This document shows positions 57,958 through 64,000 of a DNA stretch of 64,000 nucleotides, piece after piece (the first letter of the stretch is position 1; the number at the start of each line of letters is the position of its first letter). A program made the translations under genes and the position numbers. Source of the stretch: Mustela lutreola (lineage: Eukaryota; Chordata; Mammalia; Carnivora; Mustelidae); the NCBI RefSeq assembly GCF_030435805.1, contig NC_081305.1:54346001-54410000 (forward strand), read 5' to 3'. The notes under the pieces are model-generated. The model was not told the origin of the DNA and did not search any database. It saw only the letters and a program-made list of their open reading frames with translations.

Positions 57958-58549
57958 AAAACCAGATAACTAATAATAAAAACTGAAGAATCCTAAATTT
58001 CATTCATTGGTTCATTTACTTCATCCTATGAATATGCCTACAGTGGCTTCATGGTGCCCAGCCAGGAACTGTGTTCCTGACGAAGGCTGAGTGGGGTGCG
58101 TGTTGCTCTCTGAGGGCATTCCCCAGCCACAGTGTCTGGTGTGGTAGAAGGAAACACCCAGTCTTACAGCCTGACCCTGAGCAAGACTGCCCTCCCTGAG
58201 CCTCAGCTCTGGGTCCTGTGAGCAGGGACTGCTGATGTCCATGGTAGGGAGGGCAAAGATTCACTCCATTTCTTGGAAAACCCTATGCATATAAAAAGGT
58301 TCTCTTTTTTCCAATCAGATCTCAGGTGAAGAGAGTTGAGTTAATCACCCTCTGGAGTTCAAGTCCTGGCAGAGACCTGCTCTCATTTTATTTCTTTATT
58401 TCATCTGTCATCCCTGACTCCAGTACCCTCCCTCCCCACAGGCACCAACACATATGGCCCTGAATACCATGCATCATTGCAAAACATGCCTCATCACAAG
58501 CTATTGCTTCTAATTTACATGAAGCCATTGTGTTAGGGATCTCATTCTC

Positions 58550-58715
58550 TTTCTTATATTCACCAAAGACGATTTTTTGGGCCCCTACAGTACACCAGCC
58601 ATTGTTCTAAGTTCTGGAATTTGAGCTCTGAACAAGCCAGATGAATATAAATGCTTCCCCTCACTGAGCTTAGACTCCAGCAGGAGGTGACAGACAAGAA
58701 ACAACAAACATAATT
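58550..58715 (-). repeat. L2 3'-end fragment, antisense
   Basis: 'ccattgttctaagttctgga', 'ttcccctcactgagcttaga' and 'aggaggtgacagacaagaaa' are in antisense L2 order. Confidence 0.55.
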
Positions 58716-58730
58716 TAAGAGTAAAGTACA

Positions 58731-58850
58731 GGGGCACCTGGCTGGCTCAGTCTATGGAGCATACAACTCTTGATCTGGGGGTTGTAGGTTCAAGCCCCCA
58801 TGCTGGGTGTAGAGATTACTTAAAAAAAATAAAACCTTTAAAAAATAAAA
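58731..58850 (+). mobile_element. Short tRNA-like carnivore SINE
   Basis: 'ggggcacctggctggctcag', 'acaactcttgatctgggggt' and 'gtgtagagattacttaaaaa' make a sense-orientation short form. 'agagtaaagta' and 'aaagtaaagta' flank it. Confidence 0.85.
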
Positions 58851-58975
58851 TAAAAGTAAAGTAAAGAAGAGAGTGCCAGGACCAGCTCATACCAGCCCCC
58901 ATAAGAGCCAATTGGCCAATCTTTAGGAATTTTGAGAGCCAGGTGGTAAACACAACCATTATTAAAAATTAAATT

Positions 58976-59172
58976 GGGACGCCTGGGTGGCTCAGTTGGT
59001 TAAGCAGCTGCCTTCGGCTCAGGTCATGATCCCAGCGTCCTGGGATCGAGTCCCACATCGGGCTCCTTGCTCCGCAGGGAGCCTGCTTCTCCCTCTGACT
59101 CTTCCTTCCACTCTGTCTGCCTGTGCTCACTCTCACTCACTCTCTCTGACAAATAAATAAATAAAATCTTTA
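58976..59172 (+). mobile_element. CAN-SINE
   Basis: Head 'gggacgcctgggtggctcag', tail 'gacaaataaataaataaaat', with 'attaaaaattaaatt'-type flanks. Confidence 0.88.
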
Positions 59173-60157
59173 AAAAAAAAATTAAAATTAAAATTAAATT
59201 ATATGAACTTACAGTTAAATATGAATATTAAAAAGAAGGTCCATAAATACTCAACATTCATCAATTCCTAATTATTTTCACTAATATTTATTCTTTGAAG
59301 TTATATTTGTCTATTGTATTACATCTGTAACAGTGAGCTCTCCACATCTCTTTCCAATGCTGTGCCTAGTGACATTGCACTGGTAGGTTGGTATCAGCCC
59401 AAGGATGAGTATTTACACCACATAAAATGGTAAAAACTTTTTTGGTTAAATCCTTACCAGCACAGCACAGGACAGGTCTGCCTAGGAATGACCCAATGAT
59501 CCTAGCATCTGTTTCCTCATGGTTCTGCGCTGGGATACTGCAGAGCTCAGCTGGAGTAGAAGCCAGTGTGGTCTTACCAGTGTTCACTTGTTCTCTTGTG
59601 GGGGGCAGCACAGGACCCGAGAGTTCTCAGGTGATGGATCTGGGACCCACGTGGTTACAGCAGCTCCAACAATTGTTGGGACATGGAGGCTGTACCTTCT
59701 GTCCCAGGGATGCAGACACACCTTGGCTCTCATATGTAGCAGGCATACAAGCTCTGTGGTGGAAACGGGACAAGAGCAGCTGTGTCCTGGGATAGATGTG
59801 GGCCCTAGTGAGGTGAAGACACAGCCTATGCTGTGATTCTTAGCTTACATCCAAAAAGCTAAATAAGAATAGTTTCAATCAAAGATTACTTTAACCTGAT
59901 TTCCCAACTGTCCCCCCCAATGTGATGGTTGAGTACCACACTTTATTGCTTCTCATATGCATGCTGCTTCACATTTTTCACAGTTCTGAAATCAGGAGGC
60001 ATCTTAGTATCTTAGCTTTATATCATAATTTAATTGACAGCTTCTTTCTCTGTCTCAGAGGTATGCAAAATAATAGTGCAAATACAATCACCAATGTCTT
60101 AAGTTTGATTATATGGGGTACATGGAAGGCAGGTGTCAGTGAGGAGTCAGGTTGAGG

Positions 60158-60258
60158 TATTTCTTTTTAAGTTGTCTCTATGCCCAACATGGGGCTCAAA
60201 CTCACAACCTTGAGATCAAGAGTCACATGCTCTACTGACTAAGCCAGCCAGGTGCCCC
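60158..60258 (-). mobile_element. Short tRNA-like carnivore SINE
   Basis: 'gcccaacatggggctcaaac', 'gagatcaagagtcacatgct' and 'agccagccaggtgcccc' make an antisense short form. Confidence 0.85.
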
Positions 60259-60375
60259 AAGGTTGAGGTATAAAATATAAGATCTTATTCCACCAAACAC
60301 TGTGTTAACAACCTCTCCATGTTGCCATTTGCTCATTTAATTTATTGCTTTTCATTGCTAGAGTGTTCTCCATCT

Positions 60376-60600
60376 GCACTGCCCAATATGGTAGCCACTG
60401 GCCACATACGCTCCTTTAATTTTTAAATTAAAATTGGCTAAATTTAATATATGTTAAGATTCCATTCCTTAGCTGTTCTTGCCACATTCCCAGTGCTCAG
60501 TAACTGTATGTGGCTAGTGGCTGCCATTTTGGACAGTACCGATAAATGGAGCATTTCCACCATCACACAAACTTCCATTGGTGAGCACTACTCTAGTTTA
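60376..60600. mobile_element. hAT (MER1-group) DNA transposon fossil
   Basis: 'gcactgcccaatatggtagc' and 'tgtatgtggctagtggctgc' are the familiar near-palindromic arms of a MER1-group hAT element. Subfamily not assigned. Confidence 0.6.
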
Positions 60601-60601
60601 T

Positions 60602-60768
60602 ACCATTGCTTTTCAAAGTAGGGTCTAGGGAACATCAGCACCAGAATTACCTGGAGCATGTAGAGGTCAGAGTCTTGGGCCCCACCCCAGTCCAAATGAA
60701 CCAGAACCTGCATTTTAATAGGATCCTCAGGGACACAAAGCATATTAAAGTTTGAGAAGGACCAACTC
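60602..60768 (-). mobile_element. MER3-type hAT DNA transposon fossil
   Basis: 'gcttttcaaagtagggtcta', 'tcagcaccagaattacctgg', 'tgggccccaccccagtcc' and the end 'attaaagtttgagaagg' follow reversed MER3 over nearly its whole length. Confidence 0.75.
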
Positions 60769-60799
60769 ACTATAGACGTCCACCACATTTAACTACCCA

Positions 60800-61065
60800 G
60801 TTCTTTAAGGATGGACACTTGGGTTCCCTTCACTACCCAAGCCATAGTGCAATGACTATTTGGGGATATGCCCCTTACGTCCCTATTGAAGACTTCTCTG
60901 GAATATACACAGAAGTGGGATCATTGGACCAGAAGGCCCACTCTTGATTAATTGCACCAAAAACTGGCAGGTTTTTGTCTAGATTAGAAGGATTCTTGTC
61001 TGCCCACACCCTCAGCAATGCTTTCAATTCATTCTGCAAATGTAAGTCACATCCGCATGTAACAT
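60800..61065 (-). repeat. L1-like antisense fragment
   Basis: 'agaagtgggatcattggacc' and the preceding text match the antisense L1 3' region. Strongly diverged. Confidence 0.4.
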
Positions 61066-62039
61066 ACATGAATATTCATTGAATTTTATTGACTATTTGG
61101 CTTTGTTCAATATTTTTTGAATATTCACCCAGCAAATAGTCATTGCATTTTATGACAGATAAGCAAAACAGATAAGCACTTCTGCCCCAAGGAAACTCAC
61201 TTTGAAAGGAGAGGCGCACAGGAAATACATAAATGAATAAGTAAAAAACGAAGTATTATAGATGGGAGTGCCTTGGATAAAAGTCAAGCAGAATAAGGGG
61301 GATAGAGAATGTCAGAGGAGGAATTTTAAGTAGGTGGTTGTGAGTTAACTCGGCAGGCCTGGGTTGTCCAAAAGCTGTACAGAAAGAAAGGTTTGGCCCT
61401 TGCCAGTTCTTCTGCCCGTAACAGTGTCTTTGTTGACCCGCCTTCCTCATGCCTGATTGTCTCTCCTAATAAAAATGACATGGTAGAAGCCTTGGGGCAT
61501 GTTGTATCTGTTTGGCCTCTGGAGGCGCTAGAGAATAACGTCAGCCATGCAAGGGGACAGCCATGTGCCTGACCCCCAGTGAAAACCCCGAACACAAAGG
61601 CTCAGGGGATCTTCCCCCGTTGGCGGTACCCTGCATGTGTTAGCACACATCGCTGCTGGGAAAAGAAGCAATGCGGGAGTGAGTTATTCTGAATCTCATG
61701 GCTGGGCTCTCCCACACTCTGCCCTGTGCACCATTTTCCTCTGCTTCTTTGATGCTGTATTTGTACGTGTAATAAACTGAAACCACCAGTATAGCAGCTT
61801 CTCTGGGTTCTGTGAGTCCTTCTAGTGATCCGCTGAACCTGTCTAGGGAATTCCCAGCTACAGTGGTCATGAAACTCTTCAGAGAGAGGAGGACAAGAAG
61901 GGAAGAAACTATGCAGACATGTGGCTTGGACGAGGCTCTGAGAGGGTGCTTGGCATGAGAAGGGCTGGCAGGAAGAGACGGTGGATGATGTCTAGAGACT
62001 TGTAGCCACCATCAGGAAATGGGACATTCACTTCGAGCA

Positions 62040-63260
62040 ATGTGGGAGGTAGGATTTTGAGAAGAGGACTGACCTGCCCTGACACACATTCTCTTAAAAG
62101 GTCACTCTGGCTGCTGTGTCAAAAATAGGGTGTAGGTGGACAGGCCAGAAACATGGAGCCCAGATAGGAAATTTGCAAAAATCCAGGTGGGAGATGACGG
62201 TGGCTGGGAGGGCGCAGGTGGCAAAGGTGGAGGGTGAGTTGAAAAATGGTTTGATTTGGGATCTATTTTGAAGGCAGAGCTGACGAGGTTCAATAATAAG
62301 ATGGATGTGTGAGAAAAGGAATCCAAAGGAGAGACGAAGGTTTTCACTTCTGAGGACTGGAACAATGGAGAGACCACCGATGGAGAAGATCAAGACTGCT
62401 AGAGGAGCCTGCTTGGGTTTGGACCTGCAGATGTGAAGCAGACAGTTGTATGTCAAGTTGAGAGTTCAGGAGCAAGGTCTGGCTGGAGACTTAAATTTGG
62501 GAGTCGTCAGCATGTAGATGGTATTTAAAACCACCAGGCCTGATGAGATCACCGAGGGAGTGAGTGTAGACAGAGGAGAGAAGAGGACCAAGTGCCGTGC
62601 CCTGCGATACTCCGCCATGTAGAGACAGGACAGGAGAAAGCAGCACCAGACGCGGGTGAGGAACAGCCACTGAGCTATGAGGAAGACCAGGAGGAGGGTG
62701 AAGTGTCCCAGAAGCCGAGGAAAAATCTCTCTGAAGGAACAGGGAGTGATCCACTTGTTAAACGCTGCTGATAACTCAAGTAAGATGGGTTCAGCAACAC
62801 CAAAGTTACTGGCACCCTTGACATGGGTCTGGCTGGTGGAGTCGTGGGGGAGAAAGCCTGCATGGAGTGGGCTCAAGAGAGAGCAGGAGGACAGGAGTTG
62901 CAGACAGTGAGTGTAGCCAACTTTTTAGAAAAGAATTGTATTCATGGGGAAAACAAAATGCAGCCAAAAAAAAAAAAAATGCTGAAGGAGAGCCTGAAGG
63001 TTGAGAGGTTTCCTTTCTTGTTCTTAATTCCTTTCATGAAACATGGGAGCAATTGCAGCATGTTCCTATGTTAATGAGACTGCTGGCTGGGGAAGAACAA
63101 AAGGGATGCAGACAAGGGAGCTCAGAAGAGCTGGCTGGAACAGTGTTCCCAGGAAGGTGAGGGGGAAGGGAGATCAGGCACAAGTGGACAAGTAGAGGGC
63201 TCGGTCTATAGGAGAGGAGGCAGAGGATGTGGGCACAGACACAGGTAGGTGGCAAGACTG
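62040..63260 (-). mobile_element. L2 LINE reverse-transcriptase fragment, antisense, about 1.2 kb
   Basis: On the minus strand the conceptual protein shows the RT active-site region as [10 protein letters not shown] and downstream L2-like text (HLDFCK, HPIFDTAARVTF, the last a form of L2 'LHTAARV'). Plus-strand landmarks are 'ttgggagtcgtcagcatgta', 'gatgagatcaccgagggagt' and 'gaagccgaggaaaaatctct'. Several frame breaks show it is dead. It is the longest L2 piece in the window. Confidence 0.8.
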
Positions 63261-63719
63261 ACCTTTCTAGTTTTTGCTATTCTGATGGGTGAAAAGTGGT
63301 TTGCTGTTGCTACACAGGAAAGATGGTGACTAGGGTGACATCCTTCCCAGCATGGACCCAGCTCTAGAGAAGAATTCATAGGTTTCCACTCCGTGTGCAC
63401 CTTTCGCTCCAAGAGCGCAACTCCAGTTTCTCGCTAGACTTCTCCATCTTCATGCCTCTCTCTCCCTCTGCATTCCCTCTGCCCTCTCCCACCCACCCTT
63501 TCTTTCTGTCTCTCTGTTTTTATCCCTTAGTGTCTTTCTCTGTCTCCCCCTCCCTTCAGGTTTGCATCGGGGCCTCTCCTCTGAGCCTGGGTGTGGGACC
63601 AACTTTCTCATCCCAGCCAGCACTTCCAACCAGAACTTCCAGTCCTTGCTTGACAAAGAACCCCATTTTGAAGCCAAGCAAGGGTGGGGCCTCCAGAAAC
63701 CTCAGGCTACCTCCATTTC

Positions 63720-63930
63720 CAGCTTTACTTAACAAGCACATTTGTGGCCCTTGGTCTGTGTCAGGCTCTCATCTAAGCACCTTCAAATATTAACTCATTT
63801 AACCCTCCTCATGAGGCATGGAGATCCTATACTGTTGATAGCGCCATTTTGCAAATGGGGACACTGAGGCACAGAGTGGCCATGTCACTTTAATTCATGC
63901 CACTTAAACAGTCTTGCTCCAGTCTCAGTT
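63720..63930 (+). repeat. MIR SINE fragment, well preserved
   Basis: 'tcaggctctcatctaagcac', 'ttaactcatttaaccctcct' and 'gcaaatggggacactgaggc' follow the sense MIR consensus. Confidence 0.75.
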
Positions 63931-64000
63931 CTGAACCACTAGGGACACTGCCTCTTTTTCTAGTCCTTTCTCCAGCTCTGCCCTCTGTTGGGGGAAAGAC

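Larger units (their letters stand above)
57324..64000. other. Region downstream of KLK14, no further gene supported
   Basis: It contains a reversed minisatellite (57.37-57.55 kb), CAN-SINEs (57.7, 58.7, 59.0 and 60.2 kb), hAT fossils (60.4-60.8 kb), an antisense L1-like piece (60.8-61.06 kb), L2 3' ends (58.55, 61.1 kb), a long antisense L2 (62.0-63.25 kb) and a MIR (63.7-63.9 kb). I found no next kallikrein exon; IIGG, TAAHC and GDSGGP signatures are absent on both strands. A dedicated KLK14 AATAAA before the SINE at 57.9 kb was not found. Confidence 0.6.

Noticed and set aside
58731-58850. tRNA-like sequence
   Set aside because: The tRNA-Lys-like head is part of a carnivore SINE, followed by the SINE A-rich tail. 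No intact acceptor stem for a functional tRNA.
62491-62876. Minus-strand frames with RT-like text
   Set aside because: They belong to a broken L2 fossil, not a gene; listed as a repeat.
57324-64000. Search for a further kallikrein (KLK13-like) after KLK14
   Set aside because: No IIGG, TAAHC, DLMLL or GDSGGP signature in any frame on either strand.

Overview
This is mammalian genomic DNA from a caniform carnivore, most likely a mustelid (weasel, mink, ferret or marten group). The basis is the roughly two dozen tRNA-Lys-derived carnivore SINEs (CAN-SINE). Many carry the 'gtggctcagtgggttaaagc' head and the '(CT)n ... tctgtctgtcaaataaataaataaaatc' tail typical of mustelid copies. Ancient L2, MIR, L1M and hAT (MER1/MER3/MER5) fossils fill most of the rest. 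No prokaryotic, viral or CRISPR-like system is present.

Four protein-coding genes can be rebuilt exon by exon, each with GT/AG splice sites and conserved frame. Together they mark the region equivalent to human 19q13.41, at the boundary between the kallikrein and SIGLEC clusters. (1) CEACAM18, + strand, 3906-12722, six coding exons, 377 aa. (2) A CD33-related SIGLEC receptor, - strand, 27014-17281, seven exons, 466-469 aa. It has one V-set and two C2-set Ig domains, a membrane segment, an ITIM and an ITIM-like motif, and its last exon lies beyond a 6.1 kb repeat-filled intron. (3) CTU1, + strand, a probable non-coding first exon ending at 35673 and coding exons 38829-39378 and 41006-41580, 360 aa. 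(4) KLK14, + strand, coding exons from 53059 to 57323, 251 aa, with an intact catalytic triad.

Layout: 1-3.9 kb is upstream sequence with an L1M fossil. 3.9-13.6 kb is CEACAM18. 13.6-17.3 kb is packed with SINE, L1 and MER1 insertions. 17.3-27.0 kb is the SIGLEC. 27-35.5 kb is intergenic, with SINEs, MaLR-like LTR fossils and an RPS13 processed pseudogene (31.0-31.6 kb). 35.6-41.6 kb is CTU1, extremely GC-rich in its coding exons. 41.6-52.8 kb is intergenic with L2 and MER1 fossils. 52.8-57.3 kb is KLK14, whose second intron is largely a degenerate minisatellite. 57.4-64 kb is SINEs, hAT fossils and a long antisense L2 fragment.

The genes are neighbours rather than a pathway. CTU1 is a housekeeping tRNA-thiolation enzyme, KLK14 a secreted trypsin-like protease, and the SIGLEC and CEACAM18 cell-surface Ig-superfamily proteins. 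The most informative points are the KLK14-CTU1-SIGLEC-CEACAM18 order, which differs from the human position of CEACAM18; the hidden ITIM exon; the poly(A) signal overlapping the CTU1 stop codon; the KLK14 intron minisatellite; and several well-preserved retroposition scars.
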